From positions 728,868 through 792,867 of the forward strand of contig NZ_CP007287.1 in the NCBI RefSeq assembly GCF_000737865.1: a DNA stretch of 64,000 nucleotides. The letters run 5' to 3'. The position numbers and the translations under genes are program-made. Position 1 is the stretch's first letter. Each line of letters opens with the position of its first letter. Of this stretch, positions 9,675-18,722 are shown piece after piece. This DNA is from Bifidobacterium coryneforme. Lineage in GTDB: Bacteria; Actinomycetota; Actinomycetes; Actinomycetales; Bifidobacteriaceae. The notes under the pieces are model-generated. The model saw only the letters and a program-made list of their open reading frames with translations, was not told the DNA's origin and searched no databases.

Positions 9675-10517
9675 TCAGAGCACTTTGGAGAGGAAGGACT
9701 GAAGCCTGGGGCTCTGGGGGTTCCCGAAAATCTGTTCGGGTGTTCCCTCCTCCTCGATCACTCCTGCGTCAGTGAAGATGACCCGGGATGAGACCTCCCT
9801 GGCGAATCCCATCTCATGGGTGACCAGGAGCATGGTCATGCCGCCCTCGGCCAGGGATCTGATGACTTCCAGCACGTCGCCCACCATTTCAGGGTCCAGT
9901 GCTGATGTGGCTTCATCGAAGAGCATGACGGCAGGATTCATGGCCAGGGCACGGGCGATGGCGACGCGCTGCTGCTGTCCGCCCGAAAGGTCGGTGGGGC
10001 GCGTATCGGCCTTCTCCTTGAGTCCCACAATCTCCAGGAGGTCCAGCGCCTGCTGGTAGGCGTCCTCCTTGGGGGTCTTGTGAATCATGCAAGGTGCCAG
10101 CATGATGTTCTCCGCCACGCTCATATTGGGGAAGAGGTTGAAATGCTGGAAGACCATGCCCACATGCTCGCGGACCTTGTCGATGTTGGTCTTGGGGTCG
10201 GATAGATCCATGCCGTAGACGGTGACCGATCCGGAACTGGGCATCTCCAGGGCGTTGACGCACCTCAGAAGGGTGGACTTGCCGGCGCCGGAGGGGCCGA
10301 TGATCGAAATGACCTCGCCCGACTTCACCTCCATGTCGATTCCCTTGAGCACTTCGGTATTCCCGTAGCGCTTGTGAAGGTCCTTGATTCTGACGGCCAC
10401 TCCGGTATTTCCCTGCTTGTCGCTCTGCTGGGTCTGACGGATTCGCCGGGTCAGCCGGCTGGTGTCCATGTCGGAATCCTCAAGCCCGCCAATGGCCTGG
10501 TTCAGTGCCTGATTCAT
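9675..10517 (-). CDS. Polar amino-acid ABC transporter ATPase
   Basis: GlnQ-type ATPase, 280 residues: Walker [10 protein letters not shown]-loop [14 protein letters not shown], Walker B VMLFDEA with SALDPE, and VTHEMG. About 40 poorly conserved residues precede the ABC domain ([11 protein letters not shown]). Its ATG overlaps the stop of the fused binding protein/permease by 4 bases (10514-10517), so the two are translationally coupled and form one importer. The exact substrate (glutamine, cystine or another polar amino acid) cannot be told from sequence. Walker B ends in DEA rather than the commoner DEP, which is normal for GlnQ-like proteins. Confidence 0.92.
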   Translation of the reverse strand: MNQALNQAIGGLEDSDMDTSRLTRRIRQTQQSDKQGNTGVAVRIKDLHKRYGNTEVLKGIDMEVKSGEVISIIGPSGAGKSTLLRCVNALEMPSSGSVTVYGMDLSDPKTNIDKVREHVGMVFQHFNLFPNMSVAENIMLAPCMIHKTPKEDAYQQALDLLEIVGLKEKADTRPTDLSGGQQQRVAIARALAMNPAVMLFDEATSALDPEMVGDVLEVIRSLAEGGMTMLLVTHEMGFAREVSSRVIFTDAGVIEEEGTPEQIFGNPQSPRLQSFLSKVL

Positions 10518-12022
10518 CGGTTCATCCTCCTATCAAGGATATTGGCCAGCCATGTCAACAGGGTTATGGCCACGAAGTAGATGATGCCCACCATGAAGAG
10601 GGTCTCGGTAACGCGGAAGTTGGCCGCGTATATCTGCTGGGCCTGGTAGAGCAGCTCGCCGAACCCGATGGCCAGGAGGAGCGAGGAGTCCTTCAGCATG
10701 ATGACCAGCTGGTTGATGATGGACGGGGTGGCGATGCGAACAGCCTGGGGAAGGATGACCCTGCGAAGGGCCATGCGCCGGGTGAGCCCCAGGGACCGAG
10801 CCCCCTCCATTTGTCCGGTATCGACCGACTGGATGGCTCCTCGGACGATTTCCACCAGGTAGGCACCGGAATTCAGGGCAAGGGTCAGGGCACCGGCAAG
10901 CCAGATGCTGATTTTATGGCCAATCAGCTGGGGAACACCCAGGTAGAAGAAGAAGGCCCAGACCAGGACGGGCGTACCCCGGAAAATCGCCACATAGATC
11001 CGTGCTATCCAGGAGAGGATCTTGTTGGGGCTGATTCGCCACAGGCCCAGAACAACGCCGATCAGGAGGGCGATGACAAAGGCCATGGCCGTAATCAGCA
11101 GGGTGTTCTTCAGGCCGAGCATCAGGGAGGGGAAGGACTGGCGGACCAGGCCGAAGAAGCTGAGTTTAGGTGCTGCGGCTTTCTTTCCGGAGCCGCTCTG
11201 ACCCAGGTACTGCTTGAGGAGCTTGTCATAGCTGCCGTCGGTCTTCATCTTGGCCAGACCCTCATTGAAGGCGGCCACGAAGTCCTGGTTCTCACCCTTG
11301 TTGACGGCCACTCCGTATGAACCGCCCGGTACCTTTTCGGTAACGGTCTTGAGCCCGTTGCCCTGGGTTATGCCATAGGCCAGGACGGGGTAATCATCCA
11401 CGACGGCCTGGGCGTTGCCAGACTTGACCATTTCGTACATGGTGGAAGACTGATCGACCGCCTTGATCGAGTAGCCGTACTTGTCTGCATTCCGCTTGGC
11501 GAAGGCTTCGCCCTCGCTGCCGGTCTTGACAGCGACAACCGCGCCCTTGAGGTCCTTGTATCCCTTGATCTCGTCGTTGCTCTTGGCAATGGCCATCTGT
11601 ACGCCGGAATCGAAGTAGGGGTCCGTGAAATCATAGACCTGCTTGCGTTCCTCGGTAATGGTCATGCCGGCGATGACGGCGTCAGCCTGCTTGGAGGTCA
11701 AGGCTTGGAGGGCGGCATTGAAGCCCAGGGACTGGATTTCAACCTTGAACCCCTCCCGTTCGGCAATCTGCCGGATCAGGTCCATGTCGATACCGACCAG
11801 TTCGCCTGTGGTGTCGCGGAACTCGAAGGGGGCGAACGTGGTGTCCGTGGCGATTCTGAAGGTCTTCCCCTCGACCGCCTGAGAGACGGTGGACGCCTCT
11901 GCCGTCTCCCCGGTCGTCACCAGGGTTCCTGCCAGGGTGGCGGCACCCAACAGCAGCGACAGGAGGATCGCAACCCACCTGGGCAGGTTCAGGCTCCTGC
12001 CTTGATCATTCCTCAGAGACAT
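10514..12022 (-). CDS. Fused solute-binding protein / permease of a polar amino-acid ABC importer
   Basis: One chain carrying both the extracellular receptor and the membrane channel, about 502 residues. Order: signal/anchor helix ([19 protein letters not shown]), SBP family 3 domain (from [14 protein letters not shown] to [10 protein letters not shown]), a short Gly/Ala/Lys linker, then a permease domain with about five helices and the EAA loop ([25 protein letters not shown]). The layout resembles GlnP of lactic acid bacteria but with one binding domain. The frame opens at TTG 12088, but AGGAAGG about 10 bases before ATG 12022 favours that start, and the 12072-12087 palindrome would then be leader. 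ATG 12031 is also possible. Confidence 0.88.
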   Translation of the reverse strand: MSLRNDQGRSLNLPRWVAILLSLLLGAATLAGTLVTTGETAEASTVSQAVEGKTFRIATDTTFAPFEFRDTTGELVGIDMDLIRQIAEREGFKVEIQSLGFNAALQALTSKQADAVIAGMTITEERKQVYDFTDPYFDSGVQMAIAKSNDEIKGYKDLKGAVVAVKTGSEGEAFAKRNADKYGYSIKAVDQSSTMYEMVKSGNAQAVVDDYPVLAYGITQGNGLKTVTEKVPGGSYGVAVNKGENQDFVAAFNEGLAKMKTDGSYDKLLKQYLGQSGSGKKAAAPKLSFFGLVRQSFPSLMLGLKNTLLITAMAFVIALLIGVVLGLWRISPNKILSWIARIYVAIFRGTPVLVWAFFFYLGVPQLIGHKISIWLAGALTLALNSGAYLVEIVRGAIQSVDTGQMEGARSLGLTRRMALRRVILPQAVRIATPSIINQLVIMLKDSSLLLAIGFGELLYQAQQIYAANFRVTETLFMVGIIYFVAITLLTWLANILDRRMNR

Positions 12023-12046
12023 CACGTGCATCCCTTCCTGACTGTA

Positions 12047-12197
12047 CTGTGCCCCACAGGGGGCATGGATATGAAACGTGCGTTTCAAGACGTGCTGTAC
12101 CGAATGGTACGCCCGGTAGGGGTTTCCGGGCTTGGCACGAGCTACATCAAGGCATATCTGTTCTGTTCACGCCTGTGAAGTAGAGCAATACTCTACT
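12047..12197. promoter_or_regulatory. Cluster of inverted repeats upstream of the fused importer
   Basis: Four short perfect inverted repeats lie in the leader/promoter zone of the minus-strand importer: CTGTG/CACAG (12047-12059), TGAAACG-TG-CGTTTCA (12072-12087), GTACC/GGTAC (12097-12110) and AGTAGAG/CTCTACT (12179-12197). TGAAACG..CGTTTCA has the A/T-rich-arms, CG-centred look of a LacI-family operator; no regulator gene is adjacent. The interval 12023-12350 also holds the divergent rarA promoter, which I could not place with confidence. Confidence 0.4.
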
Positions 12198-12350
12198 CGT
12201 CGATGGTTACGAACCGTTTAATTCGCGTATGGCGATACGATTTGCCATCGCTGCGGTCGGTCAGGCGCGCCTTGCCTGCCTGAGGTACCACCTATGCTGG
12301 AAGTAGCATCAGAGCAAACGAATCAGGTAAGCGTATGAGAGAGGTGCACC

Positions 12351-13742
12351 ATGGTTGATGATCTGTTTCAGGCGGCAGATCCTCCGCAGGATCACACCCT
12401 GCCCCTGGCTGTACGGATGCGTCCGACCAGACTTGACCAGGTGCTGGGCCAGGACAAGGTCATCGCCCCCGGCACACCTCTGGAACGTCTGGCCCGGGCT
12501 GATCCGGCCAATAAGCTGACTGCACCCAGCTCAATCATTCTCTTCGGTCCTCCCGGGGTCGGCAAGACCACCCTGGCATACATCGTGGCCGGTCAGTCCG
12601 GAAGGCATTTCGAAGAACTCTCCGCTGTCACATCCGGAGTCAGGGAGGTTCGTGACGTCATTGCCCGGGCCCACGAGCGACTCGTCACCAGTGGCCAGGA
12701 GACGGTCCTCTTCATCGATGAGGTCCATCGATTCTCCAAGTCCCAGCAGGATGCCTTGCTGCCGAGTGTTGAGAACCGGGATGTGACCCTGATTGCCGCC
12801 ACGACAGAGAATCCCAGTTTTTCCGTCATTGCGCCCCTGCTGTCACGTTCCGTGGTTGTCAAGTTGGAGGCCCTTGATGTGGAGGATGTCAAAACCCTGA
12901 TCGAGCGAGCCCTGAAGGATGAGCGAGGACTCAAGAACCAGGTTCGCATGGATCCTGCGGCCCTGGATCAGATTGTCCGCTTCGCCGGGGGAGACGCCCG
13001 TCGATCGCTGACCATTCTGGAGGCGGCGGCCGGGGCTGTGACTCAGGACGGCCCCAGGGCGAAGGGGGCGAGGCGCCCCATTATCACCGCCGACGTGGTC
13101 TCCTCGGTGATGGATGTGGCCACGGTCCGGTACGACAAAAAGGGTGATGACCATTACGACGTGGCTTCGGCCTTCATCAAGTCCATGCGAGGGTCTGATG
13201 TGGATGCCTCCCTGCACTATCTGGCCAGGATGCTGAGGGCGGGGGAGGATCCCCGTTTCATTGCCCGGCGGATTATGATCGCCTCGGCCGAGGAGGTCGG
13301 TATGGCCTCTCCCGAGGTGCTTCAGGTAACGGTGGCGGCGGCCCAGGCCGTAGCCATGGTGGGGATGCCCGAGGCCCGGCTGATTTTGGCTGAGGCGGTC
13401 GTTGCGGTCGCGACGGCCCCGAAATCAAACGCCACCTATATGGCCATCAACGATGCGCTTGCCGATGTTGATGCAGGCAGGACCGGTCCGGTTCCCCTGC
13501 ACCTGCGCAATGCACCCACCAAACTGATGAAGCAGTTGGGCAACCACGAGGGTTACCAGTACGCCCATGATGCTCCGGGTGCCGTGGCGCCACAGCAGTA
13601 TATGCCGGACGATCTGGTAGGTCGTCGTTATTACCAGCCCAAGGACCGCGGGTATGAACACCAGCTTGGGCCTCGGCTGGAGGCCATCAGGCGGATACTG
13701 GATCAGGCTGATGGCTCACAGAGCGGGTCCGGTGACAGATAA
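12351..13742 (+). CDS. rarA: Replication-associated recombination protein A (AAA+ ATPase)
   Basis: MgsA/RarA/WRNIP1 family ATPase acting at stalled replication forks. 463 residues, normal for the family. Walker A FGPPGVGKTT (65-74), Walker B FIDEVHRFSKSQQD, sensor 1 AATTENPSF, arginine-rich sensor 2 AGGDARRSL, and the C-terminal clamp-loader-like tetramerisation region ending GYQYAHDAPGAVAPQQYMPDDL. ATG 12351 is preceded by GAGAGG. Transcribed alone, divergently from the fused importer. Confidence 0.94.
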   Translation: MVDDLFQAADPPQDHTLPLAVRMRPTRLDQVLGQDKVIAPGTPLERLARADPANKLTAPSSIILFGPPGVGKTTLAYIVAGQSGRHFEELSAVTSGVREVRDVIARAHERLVTSGQETVLFIDEVHRFSKSQQDALLPSVENRDVTLIAATTENPSFSVIAPLLSRSVVVKLEALDVEDVKTLIERALKDERGLKNQVRMDPAALDQIVRFAGGDARRSLTILEAAAGAVTQDGPRAKGARRPIITADVVSSVMDVATVRYDKKGDDHYDVASAFIKSMRGSDVDASLHYLARMLRAGEDPRFIARRIMIASAEEVGMASPEVLQVTVAAAQAVAMVGMPEARLILAEAVVAVATAPKSNATYMAINDALADVDAGRTGPVPLHLRNAPTKLMKQLGNHEGYQYAHDAPGAVAPQQYMPDDLVGRRYYQPKDRGYEHQLGPRLEAIRRILDQADGSQSGSGDR

Positions 13743-13790
13743 GTCGTGATGGATTTGCCTGCGAATCGAGGATGGGTGATCGCTGCCTAG

Positions 13791-13818
13791 GCAACCTGTT
13801 CTTCCTGGTTGCTTTCTC
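13791..13818 (+). terminator. Possible terminator after rarA
   Basis: GCAACC (13791-13796) and GGTTGC (13807-13812) form a 6-bp stem followed by TTTCTCT. A weak stem. Confidence 0.35.
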
Positions 13819-13885
13819 TGGCTGTGAGAACGGCATCGATGCCGGGTGAGAGTCCTTGTATCAGGTGACCTCTGCGGCAGATAAG

Positions 13886-13930
13886 GGAAAAGACTGTGCC
13901 CGGACACAAAGAAGGAGCACAGCCTTTTCC
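13886..13930. terminator. Hairpin downstream of the MarR gene
   Basis: GGAAAAG.CTGTGC (13886-13899) pairs with GCACAG.CTTTTCC (13917-13930) with one mismatch. The A/T-rich outer arms make it a plausible terminator in both directions: for the minus-strand MarR gene and for read-through from rarA. Confidence 0.55.
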
Positions 13931-13945
13931 GTGGTTCGGTGGCCC

Positions 13946-14386
13946 TCACGCATCGGCTGTGAGGAGTCGGTTGTAAACGCAACGCAACTCCTTATACAAG
14001 CCCTCGGGATCGATCTGAGGATTCTCATCGAAGAGCTCTGCCCACCAACCGTTGATTGCCTTGATCCTGTCCTGGGCGATATCGGAGCCTTTTTCGGTCA
14101 AGGTGATGACATTCACCCTACGGTCGGAGGGGTTCTGCTCACGGCTCACCAGGCCCTGCTCAATCAAGGCCTTCAGGTCACGAGCCAGAAGGCTGGGGTC
14201 GACGCAGAGATCACGGGCGATCTGCCGCTGACTCAGTCCCGGGTGGTCATAGAGGTGTATGATCAGGTCGTTTTGCGTGCCCCTGATTCCGTTGCTCTTG
14301 ATGTACCTGTTGATGTTGTTTCTTGAGTGCCGGTAAATGCCGGCAATGCAGCCACTGAGGTTGTGGTATTGCTTCTTCCTGAGCAT
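13946..14386 (-). CDS. MarR-family transcriptional regulator
   Basis: 146-residue winged-helix DNA-binding protein. Pattern: N-terminal dimerisation helix, then LSQRQIARDLCVDPSLLARDLKALIEQGLVSREQNPSDRRVNVITLTEKG, which is the helix-turn-helix plus the DRR wing typical of MarR, and a C-terminal dimerisation helix. Target and ligand unknown; members commonly repress a nearby pump or stress gene. Start ATG 14386 has GGGAAAGG upstream. A ten-base C run (plus strand) lies 36 bases upstream of the start, in the promoter zone. It is not adjacent to an obvious target; the closest divergent gene is the HAD phosphatase at 14726. Confidence 0.85.
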   Translation of the reverse strand: MLRKKQYHNLSGCIAGIYRHSRNNINRYIKSNGIRGTQNDLIIHLYDHPGLSQRQIARDLCVDPSLLARDLKALIEQGLVSREQNPSDRRVNVITLTEKGSDIAQDRIKAINGWWAELFDENPQIDPEGLYKELRCVYNRLLTADA

Positions 14387-14725
14387 GGTTCAGTTGCCTT
14401 TCCCTAACCGATACGAACATGCCCCCCCCCCTCATGGGTATCATGCTGCCTTTCGTCTACTGCCGATGTTCCGACATGGCCAACCCCCCTGTTTTCCATG
14501 GCAAAACCGACAGAATAGCGACAATAGTACATACCGTGGAGTCTCGATGACAATAATCAAGTGATTGGCAAGTAATCTGACGAGCCCTACCGGAGATGTC
14601 AGGACTCGATTACCGGTGGACGTGCGGATTGCCAGGTCTGGGTTCAAGGGGAAAGATACCCTCGCTCCTGTCATTACTGCACGCTAGGGTTCACTTCGTT
14701 CTGAGCCCTGGTCAGGAAGGTTGGT
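14387..14725. other. 339-base intergenic region between divergent MarR and HAD genes, with C10 tract
   Basis: No gene or RNA recognised. It holds a C10 homopolymer at 14422-14431 (G10 on the MarR coding strand) and otherwise lower G+C than its surroundings (for example 14500-14570). Promoters of both flanking genes should be here; no clear consensus pair was found. Confidence 0.6.
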
Positions 14726-15304
14726 ATGCGGGTACTGGATTTCGATGGCACCATCTATGACGGTGAGAGCCTGCTCGACTTCTACTTCTTCACCCTGCGC
14801 CGGTACGGCAGCATGGTGAGGTTCGCCCCTGCCGCCTTGTACTACGCCATCAGGTACCGGCTCGGCAGGGTAACCCTGGAAGAGCTCGACAGGGCCATGC
14901 GCCGCATAGGCGGCAGGTATCTACAGCAGCTCACGTCCCGTCCCGATTTTGATATGGATCGATTGGTCAGCGAATTCTGGGACAGGAACATGAGCAAAAT
15001 CATGGATTGGTACCGACCCCGTCAGGATGATGTCATCCTGACGGCGAGTTTCGATGTGGTGGCGGGAGAGGCGTGCCGCCGCCTGGGAGTGGGCCGATGC
15101 ATCGGTTCGACACTCGATATGGAGACCCTGGAGGTCGGGTATCTCAACTTCGGTCCGGGCAAACCAGTTCATTTCATGGAAGCGGTCGGGGACGGTGCAC
15201 GGATTGACTCCTTCTACACCGACAGCGACTTCGATGCCCCGATGGTGCAGCTGGCCAGGAAGGCATACCTGGTTGAGAGGGGATGCGTGCACCGCATCAA
15301 GTGA
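14726..15304 (+). CDS. HAD-superfamily phosphatase (SerB-like)
   Basis: 192 residues. HAD motif I DFDGTIYDGES at residues 4-14, then a helical cap (LLDFYFFTLRRYGSMVRFAPAALYYAIRYR), motif II serine/threonine in VILTASFDVVAGEA, a lysine region (GKPVHFMEA), and motif IV FYTDSDFDAPM. The order fits the phosphoserine phosphatase-like HAD group (IB). Substrate unknown. ATG 14726 has AGGAAGG upstream. It converges with the oxidoreductase at 15322 with only 17 bases between. Confidence 0.82.
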   Translation: MRVLDFDGTIYDGESLLDFYFFTLRRYGSMVRFAPAALYYAIRYRLGRVTLEELDRAMRRIGGRYLQQLTSRPDFDMDRLVSEFWDRNMSKIMDWYRPRQDDVILTASFDVVAGEACRRLGVGRCIGSTLDMETLEVGYLNFGPGKPVHFMEAVGDGARIDSFYTDSDFDAPMVQLARKAYLVERGCVHRIK

Positions 15305-15321
15305 CCCTTCGGAACAAGGAA

Positions 15322-16368
15322 TCAGCCTTCGAATGGGTAGACCAGACCCCATTGCTGGCGAATCGAGTCCATCAGCTCCATGATGCGCAGGGTATCGTGG
15401 TGGGGCATCTCCGGGCACTCGGTCCGTCCGTCCAGGATGGCCTCGGCGGCGCTGGCCACCTCGTATTCGTATCCTGTCAGCTGATCTGGGATTGGATAAC
15501 TGCGGATCTTTTCGTGCGTATTGTCGTAGAGGTCCAGGGATTCCACGTTGTTGATGTTCCCGCACATGAGGTAGCCCTCGCTTCCCCATATGGAGCCGAA
15601 GCGGTCACTGTTCGAAACCATGGAACTGGTTGCCACCCCCATGGACCCGTCCTGGTAGAGCAGGGTCGTTGAATTCTGGCTGTCGACCCCTTCGGGGCTG
15701 CGTACCCAGTCTGTGGTGATTCGCTCGATGGGCCTGGGCCCCATGATCATGTCGATGAAGTTGAGCGGGTAGACGCCCACATCGAGTAGGGCGCCGCCGG
15801 CAAGAGCGGGGTCGGTCATGCGGGCTTTTCCTGTGGTCACATAGCCCAGATTGCCGGTGACCGTCTGCACGGTGCCCAGATCGCCGGATGATACGATGCG
15901 GTCGATGATGGATCGTGAAGGCATGTAACGGGTCCAGATGGCTTCGGTGCAGAGGAGTCCTGTCTTCTGCGAGGTCTCGATCACCTGCCTGGCCTGCTTG
16001 GCGTTGGCTGTGAACGACTTCTCAACCAGGACGTTCTTGCCGGCCTCCATGCAGGCTACGGCCTGTTCCGCGTGCAGATTATGGGGGGTGGCGATGTAGA
16101 CCAGGTCGACTTCGGGGTCCTCCAGGAGTTCCTGGTACGAACCGTATGGGTGCTCGAAGCCATACTGGGCTGCGAAGGCTCCGGCGCGCTCGCGGTCCCG
16201 GGAGGCCACGGCGTAGGGGGCCACAAGTCGGCTGTAGCGCTCATCCTTGGTCATCATGACCAGTGTCCTGGCCAGGGAGTGGGCTATGCGGCCGGCCCCC
16301 AAAATAGCCACGTTGACGTGCCTTCCCTTTTGCTGGGCTTCCTGCCGCCTGCCGTTCAATCTACTCAT
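15322..16368 (-). CDS. Gfo/Idh/MocA-family oxidoreductase
   Basis: NAD(P)-dependent dehydrogenase of sugar or inositol-type substrates, 348 residues. N-terminal Rossmann motif ILGAGRIAHSLARTL near residue 21, the family EKSF-type signature (NVLVEKSFTANAKQA), and a conserved C-terminal half with GGALLDVGVYPLNF. The EKP motif common in the family is EKS here, which occurs in some members. ATG 16368 is preceded by AAAGGAG lying inside the 3' end of vsr; the two genes are 2 bases apart, so probably co-transcribed. Substrate not inferable. Confidence 0.86.
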   Translation of the reverse strand: MSRLNGRRQEAQQKGRHVNVAILGAGRIAHSLARTLVMMTKDERYSRLVAPYAVASRDRERAGAFAAQYGFEHPYGSYQELLEDPEVDLVYIATPHNLHAEQAVACMEAGKNVLVEKSFTANAKQARQVIETSQKTGLLCTEAIWTRYMPSRSIIDRIVSSGDLGTVQTVTGNLGYVTTGKARMTDPALAGGALLDVGVYPLNFIDMIMGPRPIERITTDWVRSPEGVDSQNSTTLLYQDGSMGVATSSMVSNSDRFGSIWGSEGYLMCGNINNVESLDLYDNTHEKIRSYPIPDQLTGYEYEVASAAEAILDGRTECPEMPHHDTLRIMELMDSIRQQWGLVYPFEG

Positions 16369-16370
16369 CC

Positions 16371-16850
16371 TTACTCCTTTGTTTGGATTGGTGCTTTTAT
16401 CGATTCGTCTTGGCGATCGGGGTCGATGATGGCCTGATACAGCTCGTCCAGGGTCTTATCGCGGTGGGTGGCATTCAACTGGCATTCCCATACCGTGAAG
16501 ACCCTCCATCCCATGGCACGCAGTTTGCTGCCCTGTTCCTGGTCCCGCTGACGGTTCCTTGTCAGCTTGGTGGTCCAGAATTCCACGTTCGATTTAGGGA
16601 TGGAGAATTTGGCGCAGCCCTCATGCATATGCCAGAAACAGCCGTTGACGAAGACCATGGCCCGCCACTTGGGCAGGACCACATCGGGGTGGCCCGGGTA
16701 CCTTTTGTCGTTCTTGCGGAAGCGGAGTCCGCGGGCGAAGAGGTAGGACCGGACCAACCGTTCGATGGAGGTCTCCTTGCCCCTGATGCGGGACATGGTG
16801 TAGCTGCGGGTGCCGGGTTTGTACTTGCTTGGAGCCACCTTCGAAGGCAT
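16371..16850 (-). CDS. vsr: Very short patch repair endonuclease
   Basis: Nicks 5' of the T in T:G mismatches made by deamination of 5-methylcytosine. 159 residues, normal length. Family landmarks: TRSYTMSRIRGKETSIE near the N-terminus, then GHPDVVLP with catalytic Asp56, FVNGCFWHMHEGC with His74 and His76, NRQRDQ, and GWRVFTVWECQL. Vsr usually sits beside a C5-cytosine methyltransferase; none is visible in this window. It lies between a cyclophilin and an oxidoreductase on the same strand, 15 and 2 bases away. No strong Shine-Dalgarno before ATG 16850. Confidence 0.9.
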   Translation of the reverse strand: MPSKVAPSKYKPGTRSYTMSRIRGKETSIERLVRSYLFARGLRFRKNDKRYPGHPDVVLPKWRAMVFVNGCFWHMHEGCAKFSIPKSNVEFWTTKLTRNRQRDQEQGSKLRAMGWRVFTVWECQLNATHRDKTLDELYQAIIDPDRQDESIKAPIQTKE

Positions 16851-16865
16851 ACCCGGACCCTATGC

Positions 16866-17405
16866 TCAGAGCACTTCGATGCTGTTGATGAAGACCGGTT
16901 CCTGGGGGCGGTCGCCGGAGTCGGTGGCTACGGCATCAAGCTTGTCGACGACCTTCTTGGAATCCTCATCGGCAACCTGGCCGAAGATGGTGTGGTGACC
17001 ATCCAGCCAGGGGGTGGGTACGGTCGTGATGAAGAACTGGGAGCCGTTTGTGCCGTGGGCCCTGCCCGTGGCGGGGTCACGACGCAGGCCGGCATTGGCC
17101 ATGGCCAGCTTGTAGGGCTGGTCAAAGGTCAGCTCGGAGTCAATCTCGTCGTCGAATTCATAACCGGGGCCGCCTGTGCCTGTTCCCAGGGGGCAGCCGC
17201 CCTGAATCATGAAGTCCTTGATGATTCGGTGGAAGGTCAGACCGTCGTAGAAGGGGTCCTCCCTTTCCTGGCCGGTCTCCGGGTCCGTCCATGTCTTCTT
17301 GCCCTGGGCCAGATCCAGGAAGTTGGACACGGTTTCAGGTGCCTTGTCGTCGAAGAGGTCAAGGCGGATGTCGCCTTCCGATGTATGCATGATGATGGTA
17401 GTCAT
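16866..17405 (-). CDS. Peptidyl-prolyl cis-trans isomerase, cyclophilin type
   Basis: Speeds proline isomerisation in folding proteins; cytoplasmic, since no signal peptide follows the chosen start. 179 residues with the cyclophilin core: [64 protein letters not shown], and [14 protein letters not shown] 17405 is chosen because homology begins there and AAGAGG precedes it; extending upstream to 17507 adds 34 unrelated residues. First gene of a probable minus-strand operon with vsr and the oxidoreductase. Confidence 0.92.
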   Translation of the reverse strand: MTTIIMHTSEGDIRLDLFDDKAPETVSNFLDLAQGKKTWTDPETGQEREDPFYDGLTFHRIIKDFMIQGGCPLGTGTGGPGYEFDDEIDSELTFDQPYKLAMANAGLRRDPATGRAHGTNGSQFFITTVPTPWLDGHHTIFGQVADEDSKKVVDKLDAVATDSGDRPQEPVFINSIEVL

Positions 17406-17597
17406 GCCTCTTATTCTTTCATGACTGCCCGACGCATAGCCCAGGTGCGCGACCTGTTCAATCGAATGTCCTTCTCGTTTCGGGCAGGCCAACGACCGCA
17501 AGGCCAAGTGTGCTCATTGCTCCGCCTTGTACGGTTTCGACGAGAGGGGAAGGGGAGGGGGTTGGGCTGTCGCAGAGCCCTGGCGATTCCGCCTGGT

Positions 17598-17957
17598 TCA
17601 GCGGATGACGGCGCCGAAGGGCATCAAGGCCAATTTCGCCATCTTGAAAGACTGTATGCCGAAGGGTATTCCGACGATGGTGGCGAGGTTGATCAGGCCT
17701 GCCACGAAGTATGACAGGGCCAACCACCAGCCACCCAGGACCAGCCATAGCAGATTGGCCAGTGCGGATCCGAACCGCCCTTGATAGGTGACTGAGTGGC
17801 CGAAGGGCGACAGGGTCAGCCCGGCCATCTTGAAAGCCTGTGCGCCCAGCGGAATGCCGACGATTGTGAAGCAGAGGATGATGCCGATCAGGGCCCAGCA
17901 CAGTGAGATTGCCAGACCGCCCAGAAGAAGCCAGATGATGTTGCCCAGGAATCTCAT
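17598..17957 (-). CDS. YccF-domain membrane protein
   Basis: Small integral membrane protein, 119 residues, with two copies of the YccF (DUF307) unit: GIPLGAQAFKMAGLTLSPFG and GIPFGIQSFKMAKLALMPFG, each preceded by hydrophobic helices (IIWLLLGGLAISLCWALIG and LLWLVLGGWWLALSYFV). Function of the family is unknown. Its start overlaps the end of the TetR gene by 4 bases (17954-17957), so the two are translationally coupled. Confidence 0.88.
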   Translation of the reverse strand: MRFLGNIIWLLLGGLAISLCWALIGIILCFTIVGIPLGAQAFKMAGLTLSPFGHSVTYQGRFGSALANLLWLVLGGWWLALSYFVAGLINLATIVGIPFGIQSFKMAKLALMPFGAVIR

Positions 17958-18682
17958 GAGAGGTTGTCCTTGCCCCGGTCCCTCTGATGTGGCCGTGATT
18001 GTTCTACGGACAGGGTTTCCATCACGGCCCGCGTGGATTCCGTGATGTCTTCGACGATACGTGAGACCTTGTCGCGGCTGGGTTTTCCGCCCTCCATAGT
18101 CAAGGCGTCAATCAGTCGCATGCCGGATTGGACGATGCCTCTGGTGACCTCCACGCCGGTCCGGGCATCTCCTGGCCGCAGTGACTGCCAGGCATCAATC
18201 AGGGGCTGGTTCACCTGACGGTGGAAGACCACCATGGCACCCGTGGTCCTATCCGTGGAGCCCGTCTTCTTCTGGTCGGGTGTGATGGGCTGCCCGTACA
18301 GAAAGGAGTCTCGGAACTGGGTGTCATTGCTGTCGGCGTAGAGGTTCATCAGCCAACTGTGACCGTGATGGCCGGCCTGGATCAGGTTGGTCCGAGTCCA
18401 GGCAAGGATGATCTCCTGTGGCGTGTGCGCCTGACTCAGGGCCTGGGTCAGGGACGTGGACCAGACGGGCAGGTGGGCCTCCAGGACCATGTCGCAGAGC
18501 TGGTCGGTGTCGGCAGCGTACCGGTAGAGGGAGTTCCTCGCCATGCCTGCCCCTCTGCTGACTGCGGCCATGGTCAGACCACGCCGGCCAGAGGTTCTGA
18601 GTATCCGCTCGGTTGCCGTGAGGATGCGCGAGAGCGTCCTGGAACGGTGCTCGTCCAGACTGGCTTCCTCGATCTTGGGCAT
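17954..18682 (-). CDS. TetR-family transcriptional regulator
   Basis: 242 residues. An N-terminal helix-turn-helix is recognisable (RSRTLSRILTATERILRTSGRRGLTMAAVSRGAGMARNSLYRYAADTDQL); the C-terminal ligand domain is diverged. ATG 18682 follows AGGAGG at short spacing; ATG 18709 adds nine residues. It is divergent from the MFS pump at 19014 and upstream of YccF. The classical expectation is that it represses the pump, itself and YccF in response to a pump substrate; this is inference from position. A 12-bp palindrome at 18711-18722 is a candidate operator. Confidence 0.85.
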   Translation of the reverse strand: MPKIEEASLDEHRSRTLSRILTATERILRTSGRRGLTMAAVSRGAGMARNSLYRYAADTDQLCDMVLEAHLPVWSTSLTQALSQAHTPQEIILAWTRTNLIQAGHHGHSWLMNLYADSNDTQFRDSFLYGQPITPDQKKTGSTDRTTGAMVVFHRQVNQPLIDAWQSLRPGDARTGVEVTRGIVQSGMRLIDALTMEGGKPSRDKVSRIVEDITESTRAVMETLSVEQSRPHQRDRGKDNLS

Positions 18683-18710
18683 GATCCTCCTGGGGTTGTG
18701 CTCCTGCATG

Positions 18711-18722
18711 ATGCGATCGCAT
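18711..18722. promoter_or_regulatory. Perfect palindrome ATGCGATCGCAT, candidate TetR operator
   Basis: Twelve-base perfect palindrome directly upstream of the TetR gene, in the 331-base divergent region to the MFS gene. Position suits autorepression. Not demonstrated. Confidence 0.35.
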
